This document shows, piece after piece, positions 1 through 6,514 of a stretch of DNA of 7,136 nucleotides. How positions within the stretch are numbered: the stretch's first letter is position 1; every line of letters begins with the position of its first letter. The stretch spans positions 1-7,136 of the forward strand of contig CAJLAN010000081.1 of assembly GCA_905204635.1 (NCBI GenBank), in the 5' to 3' direction. The notes under the pieces were generated by a model, which was given only the letters and a program-made list of their open reading frames with translations, searched no databases and had not been told where the DNA came from. This DNA is from an uncultured Collinsella sp. GTDB lineage: Bacteria > Actinomycetota > Coriobacteriia > Coriobacteriales > Coriobacteriaceae. Both the position numbers and the translations under genes were made by a program.

Positions 1-969
1 TATTCTGCTTCCATCCGTGCGCGGGAAGGCTTCCGAGCCGTTCTCGAGCGACGTTTGCGCCACAAATTCGGACGATTTGTCCAATTCTGAACTTTTTTTC
101 GCGCTCGATACGTCCCCGGGCGGCTCCAGAGAGCCCAAATTGTCCTCGCGCCTGCTGAATACTCCTTTATTTGCACATCGGATGGCACCCCACCCCAACA
201 TGTCATCGGAAAACAGCGATTCTCGGCGTCCCAAAGAAGCCATATCCGCCACCTCGCGCACGCGACCGTCCTCAATCCGGTACGCACACGTCGCGTATTC
301 GAGCATTGGGCGCGGCTGATGCGTCGCCACAACAACCGTGCAGCCCAGCTCGCGATTCACACGAAACAGCGCGTGCAGGAAATTCTTCTCCGCAACCGGA
401 TCAAGCTGAGACGTGGGCTCGTCGAGCAGCAGCACGCGCGGGCGCAGCGTCAGAACGGCCGCCAACGACAGCAACTGTTTGCGACCGCCCGAAAGCGTGT
501 CAGTATCGCGGTGAAGCCAATCTTCCAGCCCAAAGAAATAGCTGGTCTCGGCCACGCGACGGCGCATCTCGTCGCGCGACATACCTAAGTTTTCCAAGCC
601 AAACGCCATCTCGTGCCACACGGTTTCGCACACGATCTGGTTCTCGGGGTCCTGAAACACATAGCCCACGCGCTCTGCGGACGCCCGAACGTCCATATCG
701 GCAACGCTCTCGCCCAGCACGCACAGCTCGCCAGCGCATTCACCCGTCGGCGAAATTTCGGGCTTGAGCAGCGAGAGCAGCGTTGACTTACCCGACCCAG
801 TACCACCAACAAGCAACGCAAACGCTCCTTGGGAAACACGCCAATCGAGTTCCTCGAGCACCGGCGCCTCAGCCCCGGGGTAGGTAAAGCTCAGACCCCG
901 TACTTCAATCGCCGGCGCATCCGAGCTGCACGCCGCGCCCGACACCGAGCCCCTATCCAACCGAGCCAT
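1..969 (-). CDS. ECF transporter ATP-binding subunit, partial (C-terminus beyond left edge)
   Basis: This ABC ATPase powers an energy-coupling-factor importer (vitamins, nucleobases or Ni/Co) at the inner face of the membrane. The frame stays open from ATG 969-967 to base 1, giving 323 residues without a stop. Visible motifs are Walker A GGTGSGKST (55-63), the Q-loop in VFQDPENQ (Q106), signature LSGGRKQ (159-165), Walker B VLLLDEP (D183, E184), a D-loop aspartate (D190) and the switch histidine in ATHQ (H217). The start overlaps the ecfT stop as TGATG, so the two are translationally coupled. Residues from about 265 to 323 form a Ser/Glu/Asp-rich, linker-like stretch. EcfA proteins usually end near 280 residues, so this may be the first half of a two-ATPase fusion; that is inference. 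The substrate cannot be told because no S component is visible. Confidence 0.9.
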   Translation of the reverse strand, partial: MARLDRGSVSGAACSSDAPAIEVRGLSFTYPGAEAPVLEELDWRVSQGAFALLVGGTGSGKSTLLSLLKPEISPTGECAGELCVLGESVADMDVRASAERVGYVFQDPENQIVCETVWHEMAFGLENLGMSRDEMRRRVAETSYFFGLEDWLHRDTDTLSGGRKQLLSLAAVLTLRPRVLLLDEPTSQLDPVAEKNFLHALFRVNRELGCTVVVATHQPRPMLEYATCAYRIEDGRVREVADMASLGRRESLFSDDMLGWGAIRCANKGVFSRREDNLGSLEPPGDVSSAKKSSELDKSSEFVAQTSLENGSEAFPRTDGSRI

Positions 970-1862
970 CAGCCAAACCTCTTCTCGTCAATCGCGTGCA
1001 GTACGCAGGGCAGCGCCATCCAGGCCGCGTATACAACATAGCCCGGCCACGGAGCCGGCACCGATAGTTGCGGGTAAAACGAATACTGCGTCGTCGCGGT
1101 CCACGCTACTGCCGTCGTGGCCACGCCAAACAGCGCAAGCCCAACCAGCGCGGCAACATCGCCGCGCCCCAGCCGATACCGCGCGTACGTCGTGCGACGC
1201 GTCGCGGCGCCCCATCCACGGGAGCGCATGGCGTCCGCGCGCTCCAGCGAATCCTCCATGCCCCAGCCCATCAGCACGCTCGAAGCCCGCAAGCGCGAGC
1301 GCACGGGGTCGGCCGGAGCGCGGCCAGGCACATCAATCGCATCCTGCACCGCCAGTACCGTACGACCGCGGCGTAAAAACTGCGGGATAAGCCGCATGCA
1401 CATCGAGATCATGAGCGCGAGCACCGGCGCGGCGTTGCCCAAAAGCGCAAGTACCTTGTCGTATTCGAGCATCGACGCCGCGGCCTCAAACCACAGCACG
1501 CTCGCCACGAACAGCCCGCCCATGCACAGGCCGTAAACCATGCTCTCTAGATACACCGCACGCATGCCAATACGAAACAGCTCCGTCGAGCCCGATGCAC
1601 TAAACAGCGGATTGAGCACCGCAATGATCAAAATCACCGGCAGCTGCCAGCGAAGCGCGCCCAACGTGCGCGCAACACCGCGCGTCGCAAGCCCGTACGC
1701 CAACCCGCCCGCAAGCGATAGCGCAATCAGCACCGGTTGCATCGAGAACATGGTGAGCCCCAACGTCAGCACCATGTAGAGCGCCGGCACCGCCGGATGC
1801 GACATCGAAAATGCCGCGACGGGTTCGTTGCCCGATTCCTCTCGCATGGTGTCCACGGGCAT
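969..1862 (-). CDS. ecfT: ECF transporter transmembrane subunit EcfT
   Basis: EcfT is the membrane scaffold that joins the ATPases to the substrate-binding S component. The protein is about 297 residues and hydrophobic, with likely membrane segments (numbered from TTG 1880) near 30-48, 49-66, 80-97, 111-135, 148-165, 242-262 and 277-297. Between the last two groups lies the long cytoplasmic coupling region. It ends in EDSLERADAMRSRGWG (209-224), the family's Ala/Ser-Arg-Gly motif that docks on the ATPases. Start choice: the open frame begins at TTG 1880, with ATGs at 1868, 1862 and 1847. Only ATG 1862 has a well-placed Shine-Dalgarno (GAGGGG, 1869-1874), so I prefer it. The gene is first in a minus-strand unit and overlaps the downstream ATPase by one base. 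Family assignment is firm; the substrate is unknown. Confidence 0.87.
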   Translation of the reverse strand: MPVDTMREESGNEPVAAFSMSHPAVPALYMVLTLGLTMFSMQPVLIALSLAGGLAYGLATRGVARTLGALRWQLPVILIIAVLNPLFSASGSTELFRIGMRAVYLESMVYGLCMGGLFVASVLWFEAAASMLEYDKVLALLGNAAPVLALMISMCMRLIPQFLRRGRTVLAVQDAIDVPGRAPADPVRSRLRASSVLMGWGMEDSLERADAMRSRGWGAATRRTTYARYRLGRGDVAALVGLALFGVATTAVAWTATTQYSFYPQLSVPAPWPGYVVYAAWMALPCVLHAIDEKRFG

Positions 1863-1868
1863 CCCCAT

Positions 1869-1874
1869 CCCCTC
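1869..1874 (-). promoter_or_regulatory. Ribosome binding site deciding the ecfT start
   Basis: On the minus strand GAGGGG lies six bases before ATG 1862-1860. It sits too close to ATG 1868, and TTG 1880 has no purine-rich site before it, which favours the start at 1862. Confidence 0.5.
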
Positions 1875-1966
1875 GCTCAAACGTCAACGCCGCAGCGCCG
1901 CCACCATACACAACCAGCGCAAACGCCGTACCGCCGGCCCAAGCCTCAGCTGCCGCGCATCAATCG

Positions 1967-1997
1967 TTACGCGCTCATCATATGCCTGCGGTATCAT
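1967..1997 (+). promoter_or_regulatory. Candidate glmU promoter
   Basis: A -10-like TATCAT (1992-1997) lies downstream of a weak -35-like TTACGC (1967-1972) at a long 19-base spacing. The -10 shares five bases with the opposite-strand -10 proposed for ecfT. It would give a leader of roughly 50 bases. The weak -35 makes this tentative. Confidence 0.3.
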
Positions 1998-2020
1998 ATT
2001 GCGCCGTGTATCGTTTCCAA
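1993..2020 (-). promoter_or_regulatory. Candidate ecfT promoter
   Basis: On the minus strand there is a -35-like TTGGAA (2020-2015) and a -10-like TATGAT (1998-1993, five of six to consensus), separated by 16 bases. It lies about 130 bases upstream of the preferred ecfT start. This is assigned by pattern only. Confidence 0.4.
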
Positions 2021-2042
2021 ACACACGTCTCTATAACGTAAC

Positions 2043-2047
2043 AGGAG
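2043..2047 (+). promoter_or_regulatory. Ribosome binding site deciding the glmU start
   Basis: AGGAG sits five bases before ATG 2053. The frame is open further upstream to ATG 1828, but that extension overlaps ecfT and encodes no GlmU-like residues. The site fixes the true start at 2053. Confidence 0.85.
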
Positions 2048-2052
2048 ATCAC

Positions 2053-3465
2053 ATGGACGCAACCGCAATTATCCTCGCCGCCGGCGAGGGCACCCGCATG
2101 AAGTCGAACCACTGCAAGGTTTCGCACAAGATTCTAGGCAAGCCCATGGTTCAGTGGATCGTCGACGCCACCATCAAGGCCGGCTGCAGCCGCGTCGTGG
2201 TCGTCATCGGCAGCCACGCCGACGAGATGCGCGCCCTCATCGATGGCGCCTACGCCAACAGCGCCACCAAAGTCGAGTGCGTCGAGCAGACCGAGCGCCT
2301 GGGCACCGGCCATGCCGTCAAGGTCGCGCTCGAGGCCTGCGGCATCGCGCAAGGCCCCGTCGTCGTGCTCAACGGCGACCTGCCGCTCATCACCGCCGAC
2401 ACCGTCGCCAAGTTCGCGCAGACCGTCGCCACCGGCGAGCTCGCCTGCACCGTCATGACCATGACCCCGCCCGATCCTTTTGGCTACGGCCGCATCAAGC
2501 TGGGCGCCGATGGTCAGATCGAGCGCATCATCGAGCAGAAGGACTGCACGCCCGAGCAGGCCGCCACGCTGCTGGAGTGCAACGCCGGCTGCTACGCCTT
2601 CGACGGCGCGCAGCTTGCCGCCCACATTAACGAGATCGGCAACGACAACGCGCAGTCCGAGTACTACCTGCCCGACATGCTCGAAATCCTCAAGGGTCAC
2701 GGCCAGGCAGTCTCCATCTTCCACTGCGACGACTACCGCGACGGCCTGGGCGTCAACAGCCGCATCCAGCTCGCGCAGCTCACCGCCATCGCGCGCGACC
2801 GCATCAACGAGCACTGGATGGCAGAAGGCGTCACGTTCATCGACCCCACGCAGGCCTGGATCGGTCCCGACGCCACCATCGGCCGCGACACCGTCGTGTG
2901 GCCGCAGACGCATCTGATCGGTCACGTCACCGTGGGCGAGGAGTGCCAGCTCGGCCCCAACAGCCGCCTCACCGACACCACCGTCGGCAGCGGCTGCATC
3001 ATCGATGAGACCATCGCCATCGAGGCCGTCATCGAGAACGGCGTCGACTGCGGCCCGCGCGCCTACCTGCGCCCGGGCACCCACATGCTCGACGGCTCCA
3101 AGGCCGGTACGCACGTGGAAATCAAGAAGTCCACGATCGGCGAGGGTTCCAAGGTGCCCCACCTGTCCTACATCGGCGACACCACCATGGGCTCCGGCGT
3201 CAACGTAGGCGCGGGCTCTATCACCTGCAACTACGACGGCGTCCACAAGCACAAGACCGTCATCGGCAAGGATGCCTTCATCGGTTCTGACACCATGATG
3301 GTCGCGCCCGCCCAGATTGGCGACGGTGCGCTCGTGGCCGCCGGCTCCGTCATCACCGAGCCGGTCCCGGCCGACGCACTCGGTCTGGGCCGCGCCCGTC
3401 AGGTAAATATTGAGGGCTGGGCCGCCGATTATCGCCGTCGTCTGCACGAGGACGACGAGGCATAA
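2053..3465 (+). CDS. glmU: Bifunctional GlmU: GlcN-1-P acetyltransferase / GlcNAc-1-P uridyltransferase
   Basis: GlmU makes UDP-GlcNAc in the cytoplasm in two steps: acetylation of glucosamine-1-phosphate with acetyl-CoA, then UMP transfer from UTP. The product feeds peptidoglycan synthesis. The protein has 470 residues, slightly above the usual 450-460. The N-terminal pyrophosphorylase domain (about 1-230) shows LAAGEGTRMKS (8-18), the GTGHAV loop (84-89) and the metal-binding NGD (107-109). The C-terminal half (about 260-445) is a left-handed beta-helix of hexapeptide repeats. It holds YLRPGT (R340), the catalytic-type histidine in PHLSYIGD (H370) and TCNYDG (391-396). The start is set by AGGAG at 2043-2047. 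The gene reads alone into a strong terminator at 3481-3514, so prs downstream needs its own promoter. Both active sites look intact. Confidence 0.97.
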   Translation: MDATAIILAAGEGTRMKSNHCKVSHKILGKPMVQWIVDATIKAGCSRVVVVIGSHADEMRALIDGAYANSATKVECVEQTERLGTGHAVKVALEACGIAQGPVVVLNGDLPLITADTVAKFAQTVATGELACTVMTMTPPDPFGYGRIKLGADGQIERIIEQKDCTPEQAATLLECNAGCYAFDGAQLAAHINEIGNDNAQSEYYLPDMLEILKGHGQAVSIFHCDDYRDGLGVNSRIQLAQLTAIARDRINEHWMAEGVTFIDPTQAWIGPDATIGRDTVVWPQTHLIGHVTVGEECQLGPNSRLTDTTVGSGCIIDETIAIEAVIENGVDCGPRAYLRPGTHMLDGSKAGTHVEIKKSTIGEGSKVPHLSYIGDTTMGSGVNVGAGSITCNYDGVHKHKTVIGKDAFIGSDTMMVAPAQIGDGALVAAGSVITEPVPADALGLGRARQVNIEGWAADYRRRLHEDDEA

Positions 3466-3480
3466 CGTTTCACCAAGCAC

Positions 3481-3514
3481 AAAAGGAGCTGTTCCATGGG
3501 GACGGCTCCTTTTT
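3481..3514 (+). terminator. Rho-independent terminator of glmU
   Basis: The arms are 3481-3495 and 3499-3513, giving a 15-bp stem with two T-G wobbles and an ATG triloop (3496-3498). The T tract is 3510-3514. It begins 16 bases after the glmU stop. Confidence 0.92.
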
Positions 3515-3605
3515 CTATCGTGACCTGCGCGACCGGATGAGTGGTCGGTTCGTGTCCGTTGACGGTAAAGACGTTATCAAGACCCGATTAACCCCGCCGC
3601 ACGGT

Positions 3606-3611
3606 TACAAT
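3606..3611 (+). promoter_or_regulatory. Candidate prs promoter -10
   Basis: TACAAT is five of six to the -10 consensus and lies 46 bases before the prs start, downstream of the glmU terminator. No convincing -35 is found at 16-18 bases upstream, so the promoter may be weak or activator-dependent. Confidence 0.4.
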
Positions 3612-3657
3612 GCAAAAAGGCATCTATATGGCATTCGATGTATAAAGGAGAAGGGTA

Positions 3658-4644
3658 ATGCCGATTAATGATCCCGAGAAGTCGGAGAATATGCGCAAGT
3701 CCATCCGCGTGTATTCCGGTTCCTCCAACCGTCCCCTCGCTCAGAAGATCGCTGAGTACCTTGGGGTCGAGCTTTCGGGCCTTACGCTAAAGCAGTTCGC
3801 CAACGGTGAGATTTACGCCCGCTACGACGAGACCGTCCGCGGCGCCGACGTCTTCCTGATTCAGTCCGTGGCCGGCGGCAACGTCAACGACATGCTCATG
3901 GAGCTGCTCATCGCCACCGACGCTGCCAAGCGCGCATCCGCCCGCTCCATCACCGCCGTCATCACCCACTACGGCTATGCCCGCCAGGACCGCAAGGCCG
4001 GCCCGCGCGAGCCCATCACCGCCCGCCTCGTCGCCAACCTGCTCGAGCGCGCCGGCGTCGACCGCATCATCACCCTCGACCTGCACCAGGGTCAGATCCA
4101 GGGCTTCTTTGATATCCCGGTCAACCACCTGTCCGCACTGCCGCTGTTTGGCCAGTACTACAACGCCATGAACTTCGACACCGACAACCTGGTTGTCGTC
4201 TCCCCCGACGTGGGCCGCGCCAAGGCCGCCAAGAAGCTGTCCGACATGCTCGGCTGCGACCTGGCCATCGCCCACAAGGGCCGTCCGCGCCACAACGCCG
4301 CCGAGGTCATGGGCATCATCGGTGACATCAAGGGCAAGACCTGCATCATCAACGACGACATGATCGACACCGCTGGCACCCTGTGCGCCAACGTCAAGGA
4401 GCTCAAGGCTATGGGCGCTGGCGACATCTACGTCTGCGCCACCCACGGCATCTTCTCCGGTCCGGCCATCGAGCGTCTGAACGACGCCCCGATCGTCGAG
4501 TGCCTCGTCACCGACGCCATTCCCGTCGAGGTCGGCGGCAAGATCAAGACCATCTCGGTCGCCGAGGAGTTCGCTCAGGCCATCTCCGCCGTTTACCACG
4601 AGGAGCCCGTCTCCACGCTCGTCGGCGGCGACTTCGCGCTGTAG
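3658..4644 (+). CDS. prs: Ribose-phosphate pyrophosphokinase (PRPP synthetase)
   Basis: This enzyme transfers pyrophosphate from ATP to ribose-5-phosphate, making PRPP for purine, pyrimidine, NAD, His and Trp synthesis in the cytoplasm. It has 328 residues, with the class I pattern throughout. The core begins at KSIRVYSGSSNRPLA (14-28). FANGEIYARYDETVRG (47-62) follows, then the flexible-loop region YARQDRK (107-113) and the ATP/metal histidine in DLHQGQ (H143). The PRPP-binding loop is DDMIDTAGT (233-241). The first dozen residues are an N-terminal extension compared with typical family members. ATG 3658 is chosen because AAGGAG (3645-3650) lies seven bases before it. An internal ATG at 3691 has only GGAG three bases away. 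The gene is followed by two terminators. All key residues look present. Confidence 0.97.
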   Translation: MPINDPEKSENMRKSIRVYSGSSNRPLAQKIAEYLGVELSGLTLKQFANGEIYARYDETVRGADVFLIQSVAGGNVNDMLMELLIATDAAKRASARSITAVITHYGYARQDRKAGPREPITARLVANLLERAGVDRIITLDLHQGQIQGFFDIPVNHLSALPLFGQYYNAMNFDTDNLVVVSPDVGRAKAAKKLSDMLGCDLAIAHKGRPRHNAAEVMGIIGDIKGKTCIINDDMIDTAGTLCANVKELKAMGAGDIYVCATHGIFSGPAIERLNDAPIVECLVTDAIPVEVGGKIKTISVAEEFAQAISAVYHEEPVSTLVGGDFAL

Positions 4645-4657
4645 TCCAACGCGCATC

Positions 4658-4677
4658 GCATCATCTTTGATGCTTTT
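4658..4677 (+). terminator. First terminator hairpin after prs
   Basis: GCATCA (4658-4663) pairs with TGATGC (4668-4673) around a TCTT loop, followed by four T's (4674-4677). It is short and moderate in strength, and the stronger hairpin at 4678 follows immediately. Confidence 0.6.
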
Positions 4678-4709
4678 AAAGGGTCGGAAGCTCGCTTCCG
4701 GCCCTTTTT
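4678..4709 (+). terminator. Second, strong terminator hairpin after prs
   Basis: The arms 4678-4690 and 4695-4707 pair over 13 bp with a single T-G wobble and a CTCG loop. The T tract is 4705-4709. It ends prs transcription before the accessory segment. The A-rich 5' arm means it could act weakly in the opposite direction as well. Confidence 0.92.
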
Positions 4710-4729
4710 CTATCCCTCGCCAACCTTCC

Positions 4730-4933
4730 CTGGACAATTGGTTCAGATACGTATTTTTTAAAGCCCCAAAGGGCCGTTCGGAGCCTTCTGAGCTCCCCGG
4801 CGGATGCCATGCCGCCCAAAGCTCATCGTTTTCGAGTACAACCGCCGCATATTTACCCTCAAATCACCCTCGAAGGCCCTTAGAAACGCCTCGAATGCCC
4901 GTCGCCTTATACGTATCTGAACTAACTGTCCAG
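4730..4933 (-). mobile_element. MITE-like inverted-repeat element, left copy
   Basis: This 204-bp element lies just after the prs terminators. Its ends, 4730-4754 and 4909-4933, are 25-base inverted repeats with two mismatches, opening CTGGACA and ending in the palindrome ATACGTAT. It holds no transposase, and I see no target-site duplication. The interior is GC-rich and contains GGAGC/GCTCC and GGCGG/CCGCC inverted repeats. I call it minus because, read from 4933 leftwards, it matches the order of the right copy. That reading frame gives TGQLVQIRI at its start, then FEG, KTMSFG and QKAPNG blocks, and it stays open from ATG 4946 to a stop at 4758-4760. It could be a non-autonomous transposon, a structured intergenic repeat, or a remnant of a small gene. 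Confidence 0.75.
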
Positions 4934-5095
4934 TAGCTATCGTCAACCTTCGCGGCAGAGCTCAATTTCCTGCAATCCCCTCAACCGATTCCATCGATTT
5001 CATAACACCCAGCCGTTCATGGCGCACAGCGCCCCGCTGAGCGAAAAGAACGGTATGGCGGTCGCATTCTGCCGCCAACTTAGTACGTTATAGCT
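4934..5095. other. Intergenic stretch before the nuclease-like gene
   Basis: I find no gene, RNA or strong promoter here. A small hairpin, CAGCG-CCC-CGCTG (5027-5039), is visible. The last bases before ATG 5096 are A/T-rich (TACGTTATAG, 5084-5093) and could be a -10 region, but no good -35 or Shine-Dalgarno is present. Confidence 0.5.
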
Positions 5096-6223
5096 ATGAC
5101 GACCGTGATTTCACATTTCTCCGCCCTCCGCGCAATTCGTCGCGCACGACGGGCGTACTCTGCCCTACCCTGGGACTCCGTTGATAGTGAACAGCAAGCA
5201 CAGGCCTTGGCTAGCTGCATTCCCAATAATGACGCGATAGACTTTGGCGCACTTTCGATACTCGACGCCTGGAATGAAGATGATTCCGAACTACTCGATC
5301 TTCTCGTTTCAAACGAAGACAACAGACGCCCCGACAAGCGACTTCTTCAGCATATTCTCTCCGCTCCGCTTCCTGAAGGTGCAATTATGCACGTCGAGGC
5401 CGACATCTACGCAACGTCTCCTGCCATGACAGCCATGCTTTGTTCTAAAAATGAATCGGTCGCCAAAACCTTGATGCTCCTTATGGAGCTGCTCGGAACC
5501 TACTCCCTTCCGCCCGAGGCAACCTACCCCATCGCCTATGACGACATCTGGCCCAAGGGCGATAGCTGCGCAGCGACGGGCGATCTTGATTGCCTGGGCG
5601 GCCAGTCGGCAGCCAAACAGCAGAACGAAACCCGCTACGAACAGGCGCACTACAAATGCGAGCCCGCCACGACCATCGAAGATCTCGAGGCGGTCGCGCG
5701 CTTCGCCAAAAGTAGCTCATACACCTCGTTTCGCACGGCAGTCAAGCTTGCCCGACCCGGATCTGCATCCCCAGCCGAATCCCTAATGTTAGCCGTTCTC
5801 GGAGCGCCCATGCGCTTTGGCGGATTCGGATGTTGCAGCCTGCCCATGGGAGGCCTGCTACTCAACTATCGAATCGACTTCGACACTCTTGCGGTTAACA
5901 TGTCCTCCGGCATCCCTTACGCCATCTGCGACCTATATTGCCCGGCCGCCGGAGTCGACAACGAATACAACGGAATTGGGCATGAGCTTCAAAACGCTCG
6001 CATCCACGATGGCAATCGAAATAATGGCCTCAAGGCAATGGGCATCCACGTCCTGGTTATCAATCGCGACCAAATGAAAGACCTTGTTGCACTCGAAGCC
6101 TTCGCCCAAACGATGCATCGACTCGCGGGAGTCCGATTCCGATACCGTATCAAGGGCTATCGCAAGCGTCAGGCCGCTTGGCTCAACGCTCTGCGGGCCG
6201 GAATCGGCCTTGCGCCGGTCTAA
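5096..6223 (+). CDS. Uncharacterised protein with DUF559/Vsr-like nuclease-type C-terminus
   Basis: The encoded protein has 375 residues, no signal peptide and no membrane segment. I do not recognise a named gene. Residues 85-140 (LPEGAIMHVEADIYATSP, then ELLGTYSLP) and the GSASPAESLMLAVL block (222-235) resemble multi-domain proteins that end in a DUF559 endonuclease-like domain. The C-terminal block fits a PD-(D/E)XK layout. D279 in ICDLYCP is followed by E290 in DNEYNG, where the family usually has EvDG, then H296, D305, R308 and GIHVLVI (316-322). N292 in place of the usual Asp/Lys makes activity uncertain. The start is the first ATG after an in-frame TAG, with no Shine-Dalgarno before it. 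Composition is visibly less GC-rich than in glmU or prs. It is flanked by two mirror-image inverted-repeat elements, which suggests acquisition. A defence or DNA-processing role is inference; AbiEi-like regulation is an alternative. Confidence 0.7.
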   Translation: MTTVISHFSALRAIRRARRAYSALPWDSVDSEQQAQALASCIPNNDAIDFGALSILDAWNEDDSELLDLLVSNEDNRRPDKRLLQHILSAPLPEGAIMHVEADIYATSPAMTAMLCSKNESVAKTLMLLMELLGTYSLPPEATYPIAYDDIWPKGDSCAATGDLDCLGGQSAAKQQNETRYEQAHYKCEPATTIEDLEAVARFAKSSSYTSFRTAVKLARPGSASPAESLMLAVLGAPMRFGGFGCCSLPMGGLLLNYRIDFDTLAVNMSSGIPYAICDLYCPAAGVDNEYNGIGHELQNARIHDGNRNNGLKAMGIHVLVINRDQMKDLVALEAFAQTMHRLAGVRFRYRIKGYRKRQAAWLNALRAGIGLAPV

Positions 6224-6256
6224 ACGGAGAATCACCCGCACGCCGCCGAACAGGAC

Positions 6257-6460
6257 TGGACAGTTAGTTCAAATACGTATAAATGGACACATTGAATTAG
6301 GCTGTTTTGCAGTTATCTCTATACCATTCGCCCGATTTGAAGGCAGGGTAGACTTCAAAACAGCGTCATATGGACTAACTAAAGCTCCAAAACAACGTAT
6401 CGGCATTGAATCGAGCAATTCGAGTTCTCAGAACTTATACGTATCCGAACTAACTGTCCA
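6257..6460 (+). mobile_element. MITE-like inverted-repeat element, right copy
   Basis: This is a 204-bp relative of the element at 4730-4933, in the opposite orientation and distinctly more A/T-rich. Its ends 6257-6282 and 6435-6460 are 26-base inverted repeats with two adjacent mismatches. Its gene-facing end, extended to C6256, matches that of the left copy (4907-4933) in 26 of 27 positions. Inside are a perfect 9-base inverted repeat, GCTGTTTTG (6301-6309) with CAAAACAGC (6356-6364), and a compact palindrome (6423-6435). No transposase is present and no target duplication is evident. In the frame starting TGQLVQIRI the whole element is open and reads through the far end as LYVSELTVH. Confidence 0.75.
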
Positions 6461-6514
6461 CCTCGATTTCGACGGCCGTCCAAACGCCCTCAAATAACCT
6501 CAATTGCCCTCCAT

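Noticed and set aside
171..767. Plus-strand frame of 198 codons over the ECF ATPase
   Set aside because: The minus strand carries all ABC motifs in order in this interval. The plus-strand translation is Arg/Ser/Pro-rich without motifs.
1828..2052. Upstream 75-codon extension of glmU
   Set aside because: It overlaps the start of ecfT, lacks conserved residues and has no ribosome site, whereas ATG 2053 has AGGAG and begins directly with the GlmU N-terminus.
2134..3480. Long open frame of 448 codons antisense to glmU
   Set aside because: It lies opposite a well-conserved gene in GC-rich DNA, where antisense frames are often open. The translation is Gly/Val/Asp/Ala repetitive and has no recognisable domain.
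3496..3540. Tiny open frame with an AAGGAG-like site (14 codons) after glmU
   Set aside because: The apparent ribosome site and ATG are the arm and loop of the glmU terminator hairpin, so this is a coincidence of the stem sequence.
3787..4737. Open frame of 316 codons antisense to prs
   Set aside because: Same cause: a low-complexity Gly/Val/Asp-rich translation mirroring the prs codons, also crossing the terminators.
4730..6460. Classical composite transposon or IS pair
   Set aside because: No transposase is encoded in either 204-bp element or between them, and no target-site duplication could be found at the element or unit borders.
4730..6460. CRISPR-like repeat array
   Set aside because: There are only two diverged copies of about 204 bp, inverted relative to each other and 1.3 kb apart, without short regular spacers or cas genes.
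6084..6497. Separate gene overlapping the end of the nuclease-like gene and the right element
   Set aside because: Its first half is a shadow of the 5096-6223 gene in another frame, with no ribosome site. Only the part inside the repeat is of interest, and it is reported as a finding.
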